A stretch of DNA of 64,000 bases from Akkermansia sp. GTDB lineage: Bacteria; Verrucomicrobiota; Verrucomicrobiia; Verrucomicrobiales; Akkermansiaceae. Below are positions 1 to 8,757 of this stretch, in pieces. The position numbers and the translations under genes are program-made. The notes below the pieces were generated by a model. It was not told where the DNA came from. It made no database searches and saw nothing but the letters and a program-made list of their open reading frames with translations. Within the stretch, counting starts at the first letter, position 1; each line of letters starts with the position of its first letter. The stretch lies in the NCBI GenBank assembly GCA_017398355.1, contig JAFQGD010000031.1, positions 1 through 64,000 on the forward strand, in the 5' to 3' direction.

Positions 1-410
1 CCCATTGTTATCAAACTGCTTGCTATTGTTAATCCATTCCTCAAGCGCTTCTTTCTGTTGATTCCTGAAACCATTTTCACCTGGTAGCGGTTTTGTCACC
101 CATTTTGACAACCCTTTTGCCCAGTTATCCGCAAGCTCCTGCGGGGTGTAGGGGCGCGTGCCGTTCAGGTCTGTGCTGATAACCTTGCCGTCCCTCACTT
201 CCATAAGCGCACCCATTTGCTCACATATGGCCTCCACCACCTTGTCATCCAGGTGGCTCACATCTGCCTCCAGATGGTCATTCAGAGAGGTGCGCGCTGC
301 TTCCGTCAGCTTGCGGCACAAAATCCGGGCAATATAGCCAACAAATCCACATCACCCTCTGGTAGTATTTTCCTGTCCTGATGCAGACTTGACAGGGTGA
401 GATGGATGGC
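1..410 (-). pseudogene. Frameshifted coding remnant, probably from a mobile element
   Basis: Translating the minus strand gives a clean coding stretch that runs off the left edge. It contains the pieces GYIARILCRKLTEAARTSL, ADVSHLDDKVVEAICEQM and STDLNGTRPYTPQELADNWA. Just upstream this frame hits a TGA, while the neighbouring frame carries LSSLHQDRKILPEGDVD up to the same point near 345-352. The two join naturally (EGDVD-F-VGYIAR) if one T has been lost from a T run, so I read this as a gene broken by a 1-base deletion. I cannot name the family with certainty. The style resembles domains of large phage or mobile-element polyvalent proteins, which is inference. No start codon with a ribosome site is visible upstream. 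Confidence 0.5.
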
Positions 411-417
411 TTATGAT
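389..417 (+). promoter_or_regulatory. Sigma-70 type promoter for khpA-priA
   Basis: TTGACA (389-394) and TATGAT (412-417) are separated by 17 bases, a near-consensus housekeeping promoter. Transcription would begin near 424, immediately before the AAAGGAGG ribosome site of khpA, so the leader is very short. It sits at the edge of the decayed minus-strand gene. Confidence 0.6.
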
Positions 418-435
418 GAGAGAAAAGGAGGCGGT

Positions 436-717
436 ATGCAAGAATTAGTAGAATCAATAGGGAAATATCTATTGGCGGTGACTACGCCGTTGATTCGCCA
501 GCCGGAGAAGGCAGAATTGCGCGTAGCAAGTGCCCCTGCCGGGGACATGGTGCGCTTTCGGTTGGTGCTGGAGCAATCAGATGTAGCGCGGGTGATAGGT
601 CGCAATGGCATGACAGCTTCGGCCATACGTTCGCTGGCAAAATCTGCAGGCGAGAAGCGCGGAGTAAAAGTAGTGGTGCATATCCTTTCGCGGGAGGAAG
701 CAGAGGCCGCAGCCTGA
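436..717 (+). CDS. khpA: KH-domain RNA-binding protein (KhpA-like)
   Basis: This 93-residue protein has a single KH domain with the GxxG loop GRNG at residues 55-58, set in the typical context VARVIGRNGMTASAIRSL. KhpA proteins bind RNA and act with KhpB/Jag in post-transcriptional control in several bacteria; that role is family knowledge, not seen here. The ATG at 436 was chosen because AAAGGAGG lies just ahead of it. An in-frame ATG at 397 would lie inside the promoter and has no ribosome site. priA follows 37 bases downstream and is probably cotranscribed. Confidence 0.85.
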   Translation: MQELVESIGKYLLAVTTPLIRQPEKAELRVASAPAGDMVRFRLVLEQSDVARVIGRNGMTASAIRSLAKSAGEKRGVKVVVHILSREEAEAAA

Positions 718-754
718 TCCCGGAAAGGATATTGTTATTGTACAGAGCCAGCTC

Positions 755-3010
755 ATGCAGGAGTTGTTTCCAGTATCATCCGGAGGCCTAGCCGTACGGG
801 TATTGATGGATGGTATGGATGATATGGTGTTTGATTATGCCGTACCGGCAGAGATGGCAGATACCGTGCAGCGTGGAAGCCGGGTGGAGGTACCGCTGCG
901 CAACAGAACAGCCACGGGAACGGTCATTGCTTGGTGCAAGCCCGGGACGGCCGGTTGGGGTGGCAAATTGAAGCCGCTGTTGCGGCCGGTGGGGAGCGAG
1001 CCAGCTATTTCTGAGCGGCTGATGGAGCTGGCCGAGTGGGCTGCGCGTTACTATGCAGCGCCACTGGAGCAGATGGTGCGGTGCATTGTGCCGGAATCCG
1101 TGCGGCGAGAGAAGCATGAGGAGAAGACGCGTAAAGTGGTGGTGTTGCAGGATTGGCCGGATGATGCGGCGATGAACAAAATCAATGCGCGAGCACCACG
1201 ACAAGCTGCTATTTTACGTTATTTGCATGCAGATGAAAGCAAACGCGCGACACTTAATGATTTAGGGGGGGGCGCAGCACTAGCTCCCAGCCGAGCATTG
1301 GAAAAACGTGGACTCGTACGAATTGAGGAAGAACAAGTTCACAGAGACCCGGCAGGGAGTGAAACATTTACCCTAAGCAGGCCACTAGAACTGAATGAGG
1401 AGCAAGCACAAGCCCTAGTGGCGATATGTGATACATTTGACCGAGGTGAAAGCAAGCCGATGCTCTTGCAGGGAGTGACAGGCTCCGGCAAAACGGAGGT
1501 GTACCTACAGGCTGCAGCACACGCATTGGCACAGGGAAAAGGTGTTCTGATTTTGGTGCCGGAAATATCGCTGACTCCGCAGACAATGGCGCGCTTTAAG
1601 AGCAGATTTGCAGACATGCCCGGAGCGGTTGCCATTTTGCACAGTGCGATGAGTGATGGGGAGAGGTTTGATGAGTGGCACTCCATCCACCGTGGCCGAG
1701 CTCGCATAGCGATTGGCCCACGCTCTGCGGTTTTTGCACCGGTGCGCAACCTAGGACTCATTATTGTGGATGAGGAGCATGACTCCTCCTACAAGCAGGA
1801 AAGTGCCCCTCGCTACCATGGCCGAGATTTGGCGGTTTTACGCGCTAAGTTGGAAGGCGCTGCCATTTTGCTGGGGTCTGCCACCCCCTCGCTGGAATCC
1901 CTCCACAATGTGGAGTTGGGTAAATATACAATGCTGCGCATGGATAAGCGAGCCGATGGGCAGCGCTTGCCCCTGACCCGCGTGTTGGATATGCGCAGCG
2001 AGCCAAAGGATAAGCGCTATCTGGGTATCTTATCGGAGAAACTGCGCATGGCAATAGAGGAGCGCCTGCACAAAGGAGAACAAGTAATCTTGCTGTTGAA
2101 TAGGCGCGGATTTGCCCGCTCTTTACAATGCCCGGATTGTGGCCTTGTCATCAATTGTGAGCATTGTGCCCTCCCCCTTACCTATCATTTACCGGAAAAT
2201 AGGTTGGTTTGTCATATTTGCGGTTACCGAGCCGTGGTTCCCAAGCGTTGTCCGGAGTGTGATTCTGACAAGATTTTGCTGGAGGGGTATGGCACACAGA
2301 AAGTGGAAGCCGTGCTACGCCGCTGTTTTCCCAAAGCCCGCTTACAACGAGTGGATGCTGATGTAACCACACGCAAAAATGCGTTGCGGGATATTTTGGA
2401 TGATTTTCGGGCGCGGCGCATCGACATTCTGCTGGGTACCCAGATGATATCCAAAGGATTGGATTTCCCGGGGGTGACGTTGGTGGGTGTTTTGAATGCC
2501 GATTTAGGGTTATGTATCCCCGACCCGCGTGCGGCAGAACGCACGTTCCAATTGCTCACCCAAGTGGCGGGCCGAGCCGGACGTGGAGATATTGATGGGG
2601 AAGTCATCATCCAAACATACACGCCACAGGCTGCAGCCATTCAATTTGCCCGCCGTCATGATACGGACGGTTTCGCTGAAAAAGAATTGGCACTGCGCCG
2701 GCAATTCGGGTTCCCCCCTTATAGTCATATGGCGGTACTGACGGTGCGTTCTCCCAAGGAGGAACTGGCAGAGTTTTCTATCCAGTCTCTCTGCAAAAAG
2801 CTGCGACAAATCCTTCCCCCCAGCGTGGAAGTGAGCGACCCCATGCCTGCCCCCATCGCCAAGGCTCATGGGCAATTCCGTTTTATGAGTACGCTTCGGG
2901 GACCGGCAGCACGCCCTATAGCAGATGCTTGTTCATGCGAAATAGCACGTTTTAAAACGGCCGAAGACCTTGTTTGCACGCTGGATATAGATGCCTATTC
3001 ATTCATGTGA
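755..3010 (+). CDS. priA: Primosomal protein N' (PriA helicase)
   Basis: This 751-residue superfamily 2 DNA helicase restarts stalled replication forks by loading the primosome. The N-terminal third is the PriA DNA-binding region. Walker A (GVTGSGKT) is near residue 240, the DEEH box is at 339-342, and eight cysteines in four CxxC pairs (CPDC, CEHC, CHIC, CPEC) from about 459 form the two zinc sites typical of PriA. The late helicase motifs TQMISKGLDF and QVAGRAGRG are present. Length matches the family. It follows khpA closely and probably shares its promoter. No defect was seen. Confidence 0.95.
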   Translation: MQELFPVSSGGLAVRVLMDGMDDMVFDYAVPAEMADTVQRGSRVEVPLRNRTATGTVIAWCKPGTAGWGGKLKPLLRPVGSEPAISERLMELAEWAARYYAAPLEQMVRCIVPESVRREKHEEKTRKVVVLQDWPDDAAMNKINARAPRQAAILRYLHADESKRATLNDLGGGAALAPSRALEKRGLVRIEEEQVHRDPAGSETFTLSRPLELNEEQAQALVAICDTFDRGESKPMLLQGVTGSGKTEVYLQAAAHALAQGKGVLILVPEISLTPQTMARFKSRFADMPGAVAILHSAMSDGERFDEWHSIHRGRARIAIGPRSAVFAPVRNLGLIIVDEEHDSSYKQESAPRYHGRDLAVLRAKLEGAAILLGSATPSLESLHNVELGKYTMLRMDKRADGQRLPLTRVLDMRSEPKDKRYLGILSEKLRMAIEERLHKGEQVILLLNRRGFARSLQCPDCGLVINCEHCALPLTYHLPENRLVCHICGYRAVVPKRCPECDSDKILLEGYGTQKVEAVLRRCFPKARLQRVDADVTTRKNALRDILDDFRARRIDILLGTQMISKGLDFPGVTLVGVLNADLGLCIPDPRAAERTFQLLTQVAGRAGRGDIDGEVIIQTYTPQAAAIQFARRHDTDGFAEKELALRRQFGFPPYSHMAVLTVRSPKEELAEFSIQSLCKKLRQILPPSVEVSDPMPAPIAKAHGQFRFMSTLRGPAARPIADACSCEIARFKTAEDLVCTLDIDAYSFM

Positions 3011-3092
3011 GCCAAGTTTGCCTCTTTCTCTTTCGTCAGCATGAAGATTCAACTTGAAAGCGTGACGGAAGATGGTAGAATAGACGTGCGTT

Positions 3093-4034
3093 ATGAGTAT
3101 GGTGACTGCAGAGCACTTGCACAAAGCGTTCGGGCGTTTTGTAGCGGTGAGAGATGTAAGCTTTTCTATAGATAAGGGAGAAATTGTTGGCTTTCTTGGG
3201 CCCAATGGTGCAGGAAAGACGACAACCATGAAGATGATTACCGGATACCTGCCCCCAACTGCCGGCACGGCCAGTATTGCCGGGTATGATGTGTTGAAAA
3301 ACCCGCTGGAATCCCGGCGGCATTTGGGCTATATGCCGGAAAATGTGCCGTTGTATGATGATATGCGAGTGTATGAGTATTTGGAATACCGCGCCCGATT
3401 GAAAGGAATATGCGGCTCTTCTGTGCGCCAGCAGATAGCGTTTGTGATAGACCGCTGCGGACTGGAACCCAAGCGAAAAAACATGATTAGCACCCTTTCC
3501 AAGGGCTACCGCCAGCGCGTGGGGCTGGCAGATGCCTTGCTGGGAAATCCGGACTTGCTTATTTTGGACGAACCGACGAATGGATTGGATCCCAATCAGA
3601 TTCGCCAAATCCGTGAGCTGATACGGGCTTTGGCAGAGGAACATACCGTCATTCTTTCCACTCATATTTTGAGTGAGGTCGAACAGATTTGCAACAAAGT
3701 CATTATCATTGACCAAGGCGACATCAAGGCCGCAGATACCCCGGCGAACCTGACGCATGGCCTGCGTGCTGCGGGGCGTGTATCTATCGAGTTTAAGGGA
3801 GATTTGGATTGTGTTGTCAAGGAACTGGAAGCATTTGAGCCGGTCAAGAAAGTGATGCATGAAGGAACCCTCCCGGGGGGGTGGCACCGATTGATTGTGC
3901 GAGCAGAACCCGGAACGGATACCCGCGAGAAAGCGGCCGCCATCATTGCCTCGCACGCCTTCCCCATGCGCCATATTTACCGCCACATTCCGAATTTGGA
4001 GGATGTGTTTGTGGAAATGACACGCCGCGACTAA
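3093..4034 (+). CDS. ABC transporter ATP-binding protein (GldA-like)
   Basis: This 313-residue ATPase has Walker A GPNGAGKTT at residues 36-44, the signature LSKGYRQRVGLA and Walker B LLILDEPTNGLDP. The long C-terminal extension after the H-loop (ILSTHIL) is typical of the CcmA/GldA type. It powers the permease encoded 33 bases downstream. GldA belongs to the Gld ABC system first described in gliding Bacteroidetes; homologues occur in many non-gliding bacteria with unknown substrates. The start is the first ATG of the frame; no strong ribosome site is seen. Confidence 0.85.
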   Translation: MSMVTAEHLHKAFGRFVAVRDVSFSIDKGEIVGFLGPNGAGKTTTMKMITGYLPPTAGTASIAGYDVLKNPLESRRHLGYMPENVPLYDDMRVYEYLEYRARLKGICGSSVRQQIAFVIDRCGLEPKRKNMISTLSKGYRQRVGLADALLGNPDLLILDEPTNGLDPNQIRQIRELIRALAEEHTVILSTHILSEVEQICNKVIIIDQGDIKAADTPANLTHGLRAAGRVSIEFKGDLDCVVKELEAFEPVKKVMHEGTLPGGWHRLIVRAEPGTDTREKAAAIIASHAFPMRHIYRHIPNLEDVFVEMTRRD

Positions 4035-4067
4035 TTAAACAGATTTTTACAAAATTACGAGAGAGAC

Positions 4068-4889
4068 ATGGACGATTCAAGCAATACGGTGAAACGCACA
4101 CGCAGCTATCTTGCGACATTGCGCACCATTTACGCGAAAGAACTCAAGGCCTATTTTGGCACTCCGTTCGGTTGGGTAGTATTGGCCTGTACCATGGGGT
4201 TGCAGGCCTTCTGTTTGCAGGCAGTGCTGCAAATCATGAGCAAGGCCACGGGTGAAGGGGTGATGTATTACATGCTCAGCAACGTCAACTTCTGGTTCTA
4301 CTTCATTTTTATCTTCCCGCTCATTACGATGAGAAGCTTGGCAGAAGAAGAACGCCAAGGCACCTTGGAGGGTTTGCTGACAGCTCCTGTCACTACAGCC
4401 CAAATTGTGCTTGGTAAGTACTTTGCTGCCTATGCGTTCTATTTGGTGCTTTGGCTGCCTATGCTCCTTTATCCTTGGATGAGCGATTTGGGCAACATGT
4501 ACACCAGCATACGATATGGTATCGACCCGGAGGGCCGTATCGTCTACCGCTTAGCTGATTGGGTTGGCCCGTACAGCATTTTGGCACTTAGCGGGGCTTT
4601 CTTTATTGCGTTGGGAATCCTCTGCTCTGCTATGACGCGAAGCCAGATCATCGCCGCGATTTTATCGACCTGTCTCATGATTACATACTATTTCATGGGC
4701 CGCGTCACAGAACTGTGGGGAGAGTTCCCGGCCGCACCTGCTTTCCACTATCTTTCTATTACAGAACAAATAAGTGCCTTCTCTCGTGGGTTGGTAGATA
4801 CGCGCCCGGTTGTCTTATACCTGACACTCACGATTCTTACCCTTGCGCTGACGAAGAGAGTCGTTGACTACCGCCGTTGGAGACGCTGA
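4068..4889 (+). CDS. ABC-2 type permease (GldF-like)
   Basis: This 273-residue integral membrane protein has about six hydrophobic segments. The conserved stretch FPLITMRSLAEEERQGTLEG is typical of the ABC-2/GldF family (MR-LAEE-R-GT-E). It is the membrane partner of the upstream ATPase. The next gene (GldG-like) begins 34 bases after its stop, so ATPase, permease, GldG-like and DUF4340 genes form one operon running in the same direction. The exported substrate cannot be read from sequence. Confidence 0.85.
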   Translation: MDDSSNTVKRTRSYLATLRTIYAKELKAYFGTPFGWVVLACTMGLQAFCLQAVLQIMSKATGEGVMYYMLSNVNFWFYFIFIFPLITMRSLAEEERQGTLEGLLTAPVTTAQIVLGKYFAAYAFYLVLWLPMLLYPWMSDLGNMYTSIRYGIDPEGRIVYRLADWVGPYSILALSGAFFIALGILCSAMTRSQIIAAILSTCLMITYYFMGRVTELWGEFPAAPAFHYLSITEQISAFSRGLVDTRPVVLYLTLTILTLALTKRVVDYRRWRR

Positions 4890-4923
4890 TTTTAACACCT
4901 TTCCCCTAAATTATTTTTCTAAT

Positions 4924-6447
4924 ATGAGCAAAAGTGAATTCACTGGGCATCCGGATGCCAAACGCCCCAAAGGTAATCCTTTGGCGTGGATTAACCTTAT
5001 CCTACTGAGCATTATTGTCATTGCTTGCAATTACATCGGCTGCAATGAATATGCTCGTAAAGATCTGACAGAAGAGCAACGCTACACCATCTCGGAACGC
5101 ACGATTAACGTGCTCTCAAGTGAGCGAGTTCAAAAGAGAGAGAATCCTATTCGCATTATCTTTGCCTTCAAACGCTCTACCCCCAACTATGCACGAATGT
5201 TCTCCTTGCTGGAGGAGTACACCCGTTATGGGAACGGAAAAATCCAAGTGGAATGTTTTGACCCCATGCGGCAGCCAAACCGTGCGCGCGAAATCTCCCA
5301 AATATACGGTGTGGATTTCAACCAGAACCTGTGCGTGATTGATGCCCGCAAGGACCACACTATCTCGCTCAAAACATTCGAGGAGGATAAGAGTGACCGC
5401 AAACACGTACGCATACGCCCCGGTGCCACCTTCATCAAATATGAAACAATGCCGGATGAAACAAAACGAGCTGTTGCGTTGATGATGGACGAGGTGGTGT
5501 GCTCCGCTATCACCGAAGCGGTGGAGGGCGACATGCGCCACATGTATGTGGTGGAAGGCAAAGGGGGTGTATCCCGAGATGACCAAGAGCTGTTGGAGAG
5601 CATTGGTGAGATTACAAACTCGCTCAACATTCAACTTTCTTGGGTAAACATAGCAGAGGTGGAGATGTTGCCGGCCAATGCGGAAGGATTACTGATTGTT
5701 TCCCCGCAGACGGATTTTACCGATGATGAGATGCGAGTGGTTCGCGAGTTCTGGGAACGGGATGGCCGCAATACTCTCTTTGTGGCGCTGGATCCCAAGA
5801 ATACGAAGCTGCCGCGGTTGTACCGCTTCCTGCGGGAGCAAGGCATCCGCCCCAATGCTGACCGTGTGTTGCTGCGCGACCGCAAGCGTGCCTACTACGA
5901 CATCTCGGCCGTATTCCCCAAGGGCTTAAACTGCACTCGCAGTTTCTGGAATGGCTCTACCCACGTGGAAGGTCAATCCATGTCCCTCACGCTAGAGCAT
6001 GGAGATGAAAACATGGCGGCTATCCGCAAGTTGACCACCTACCCGCTTCTGATGACTACGGCGGAGTACTACGGTGAAACCCGCAATGACCTCGAACCTT
6101 CCTTTACCGCCCAAGAGGATAGAGAAGGTCCTCTCTGCCTCGAGGCCGCTGTGACCCGCGGCAATACGAAAGACCCCAACAATCTCTCTACCTTAGTCGT
6201 GTTGGGCAACACAGAAATGCTTTCTAAAGAAAATGCCCGCACCGAGCAACGCGACTACATGCGCACACTGTGGGCTTGGATGAGCCACCGGCCTGAATAT
6301 TCCGGCAAGAGTGCCAACCAAGACCTGACGATGAAAATCGACCTCAACCGCCATTCCCGCAATGCTGTAGAGTACCTGACGCTGATTTTCATGCCTTTGT
6401 TCGCATTGCTGATAGCTTTCGTCATCTGGAATATTCGTCGTCATTGA
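4924..6447 (+). CDS. GldG-like ABC transporter auxiliary protein
   Basis: This is a 507-residue membrane-anchored protein. A single transmembrane helix lies near residues 20-40 (INLILLSIIVIACNYIG), then a large extracytoplasmic domain, and a second helix at the C terminus (LIFMPLFALLIAFVIW). The motif RKDLTEEQRYTISERT just after the first helix is typical of the GldG family (DLT-E-RY-LS--T). The ATG at 4924 was chosen because it avoids overlap with the permease gene; the frame is open to 4864. It is thought to be an accessory subunit of the GldA/GldF exporter. Confidence 0.8.
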   Translation: MSKSEFTGHPDAKRPKGNPLAWINLILLSIIVIACNYIGCNEYARKDLTEEQRYTISERTINVLSSERVQKRENPIRIIFAFKRSTPNYARMFSLLEEYTRYGNGKIQVECFDPMRQPNRAREISQIYGVDFNQNLCVIDARKDHTISLKTFEEDKSDRKHVRIRPGATFIKYETMPDETKRAVALMMDEVVCSAITEAVEGDMRHMYVVEGKGGVSRDDQELLESIGEITNSLNIQLSWVNIAEVEMLPANAEGLLIVSPQTDFTDDEMRVVREFWERDGRNTLFVALDPKNTKLPRLYRFLREQGIRPNADRVLLRDRKRAYYDISAVFPKGLNCTRSFWNGSTHVEGQSMSLTLEHGDENMAAIRKLTTYPLLMTTAEYYGETRNDLEPSFTAQEDREGPLCLEAAVTRGNTKDPNNLSTLVVLGNTEMLSKENARTEQRDYMRTLWAWMSHRPEYSGKSANQDLTMKIDLNRHSRNAVEYLTLIFMPLFALLIAFVIWNIRRH

Positions 6448-6465
6448 GCATAAGCCCGCAGTAAG

Positions 6466-8730
6466 ATGAGAATTATCTCTACCATCATCCTGACATTGAT
6501 TGCCACGCTGTGCGTGACGGCTGCCGCATTCTTGGCAGTGGACGGCAACATTGCACGGTTGACCGGTTGGTATCATTTCAAACCGGGGATGCCCCTTTTC
6601 TCGGAAGAAAACACCAATCGGCTGAAAGATGTATCATGGATGCGCATAGAATCCCTGCATGATAAAATTGAATGCAGCAGAGATGAGCATGGAATTTGGT
6701 GGATTACACGCCCCTTCCATGACCGCATGAAACAGGAAGCAGCCCATACGATTCTGCGTTTCACAGAATCTGCCAAGGTGGTGGATACCCTGCCTCTCAA
6801 CAAAACAACGCGTGGCAGTATGCGTGAATTCGGGGTTGAAACAGCCCCTCATAAGATTACACTCAAGGTGCAAACTGGTGAGAATGACCACACAACCATA
6901 GCGCGCTACACACTCGGTAGTGTTTCGCCTTGGTTTGCAGATGCTGAGGACGGCGAAAATCTGCTACCGACAACCTACCTACGCACAGATTTTTATGGCC
7001 GGGACAAGCGCATACACGTTGTTACCGGAAACATATTGAGCATATTCCGCAACGGCCTTGAAGCCTTGCGCGACTCGCACCCCTTGCTCTACAGCCCGGA
7101 ACAGGTGAGAAAATTGACCATATCCACCACACAGGATGGAGGGAAACCGGTTGTTGTGCAACGCGCCAGTACAGAATCCCCTTGGACTATCACCTCTCCC
7201 AATCTGACCGGAGCCGGCCAAGATCGAGTGAATAACCTTGTGGCCGATTTGTCGGCCATGGAAGCATTACGAGTAGATGAAGCAGCTGAAATTCAGTTGC
7301 CGGAGAAGCCGATGTTTATCATTGAATTGACCTTGGAAGGCAAAGAAAAGCCCCTGCAACTAAAACTTTATGCGCCGTTTACGGGGGAATCCAACGAGCA
7401 ACTTCTTAGCTATGCCACGGTGGGGGATCGTCCCGTTGTGTTCACCCTTCAGGCAGAACCCAAGGTGCGACGCAAGGGAAGTTATGCCGCCATTGTTAAC
7501 GCCATATGCCAATTGCCCGTGTTGCCTGAAAAAGCAATGGCTCAAATCCTATCCGGTTCCGGGACAGTTTATACTTCAGAACTGCCTCTCAGCATGGAAA
7601 AATTGCGCACGATGCAGTTCACTGATATCAAGGCAGATGATGTAGAGCGAGTTGCCATTCGCTCCCGCTTTGCACCGTGGCCGGTTCGTCTTCTGCGTAT
7701 TCCGGGAGATGCGGAAAGCGAAGTTTCAGATACTTGGATGTACTCTGCCGCAGGTCATGGTTACCAGGAAGCGGAAAAAGAAGTCGTGGAGCGTCTGCTC
7801 AAGAGTTTGAGCGGTGTACCTGTGGCCGGTTTTGTAGAAGATGTCCCCCCCGGTGAGGATGTCGAAGCCGCCATGGCTCGGCATGGGCTCAATACACCGG
7901 ATTATGTTCTCTCTATACTACCGCGTCCATGTGCTGTGCGCACTCGCGTGTTTGGCCAAGACTTACCTATTGTGCGAGACAGAGCTCCGCGCACATTCTT
8001 CATCAAGCGCAACGCCGACCCGGCAACCGGCCGTGGCCAATGGATTGGTATGGAAATGGGTACTAGCTCCATCTACCAGCTCAGTACCAAGTTGACTCGC
8101 AATTTCTCCATGACATCCGAAAATTGGAAACACAGAAATATCCTGCACTTCCCCATCTCCGCTTTACGCAAGCTAACGCTTGGGTTTAGCTCTGCTCCGC
8201 TGGAATTGGAATATGATTACATCGGAGAAACCTGGGCCGGCTCCATGAACGGGGAAGATGTCACCCCACGAATCAACCCTCACCGCGCAGAAAATTATGT
8301 GCGCCAATTGCAAAAGCTCAAGGCTTTCCGTTGGCTCTATGACGGTGAGCCCAACGCCACGAAGGCACTGCAGAACCCGGTCTTTTACGTAAAGCTGGAT
8401 TTGGAAATGACAGATTACTCCGATGCAGAGGCCGTTGTAATTGAAGCCCCGACGGATGTGAACTCAGCCGATTTGGATGATGTAGATGGCTCACGCCGCA
8501 AGCTTGCAGAAAAAATGCTGACAGAGCAAGATGAAACGGCAGAAAAGCTGCGAGAAATTGCTATGGCCGAACGTAAAACACATCAACAAACCATCACTAT
8601 CGAAATAGCACCCGCCGACAACAGCTCCGATAAGCCCCTCTTCTATGGGCGGATTCGTGAAACTGGCGCTCTCTTCACGCTGCTGTTTGATGATGCTCAG
8701 TCTCTTGCCGGAAATATCCTTGACATGTAA
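6466..8730 (+). CDS. DUF4340-type membrane-anchored protein
   Basis: The 754-residue product has one N-terminal transmembrane helix (residues 3-25) and a long, mostly beta-rich extracytoplasmic region with repeated blocks of the type VRKLTIS and LRKLTLGFS, each followed by substrate-like comparison strands. The layout and its place directly after a GldG-like gene (18-base gap) match the DUF4340 family, whose biochemical role is unknown. An acidic, Glu-rich segment lies near residues 660-720. It is likely a fourth component of the Gld-type ABC complex. Confidence 0.7.
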   Translation: MRIISTIILTLIATLCVTAAAFLAVDGNIARLTGWYHFKPGMPLFSEENTNRLKDVSWMRIESLHDKIECSRDEHGIWWITRPFHDRMKQEAAHTILRFTESAKVVDTLPLNKTTRGSMREFGVETAPHKITLKVQTGENDHTTIARYTLGSVSPWFADAEDGENLLPTTYLRTDFYGRDKRIHVVTGNILSIFRNGLEALRDSHPLLYSPEQVRKLTISTTQDGGKPVVVQRASTESPWTITSPNLTGAGQDRVNNLVADLSAMEALRVDEAAEIQLPEKPMFIIELTLEGKEKPLQLKLYAPFTGESNEQLLSYATVGDRPVVFTLQAEPKVRRKGSYAAIVNAICQLPVLPEKAMAQILSGSGTVYTSELPLSMEKLRTMQFTDIKADDVERVAIRSRFAPWPVRLLRIPGDAESEVSDTWMYSAAGHGYQEAEKEVVERLLKSLSGVPVAGFVEDVPPGEDVEAAMARHGLNTPDYVLSILPRPCAVRTRVFGQDLPIVRDRAPRTFFIKRNADPATGRGQWIGMEMGTSSIYQLSTKLTRNFSMTSENWKHRNILHFPISALRKLTLGFSSAPLELEYDYIGETWAGSMNGEDVTPRINPHRAENYVRQLQKLKAFRWLYDGEPNATKALQNPVFYVKLDLEMTDYSDAEAVVIEAPTDVNSADLDDVDGSRRKLAEKMLTEQDETAEKLREIAMAERKTHQQTITIEIAPADNSSDKPLFYGRIRETGALFTLLFDDAQSLAGNILDM

Positions 8731-8757
8731 TCCTCTCCCACCCCCCAAAACACAATC

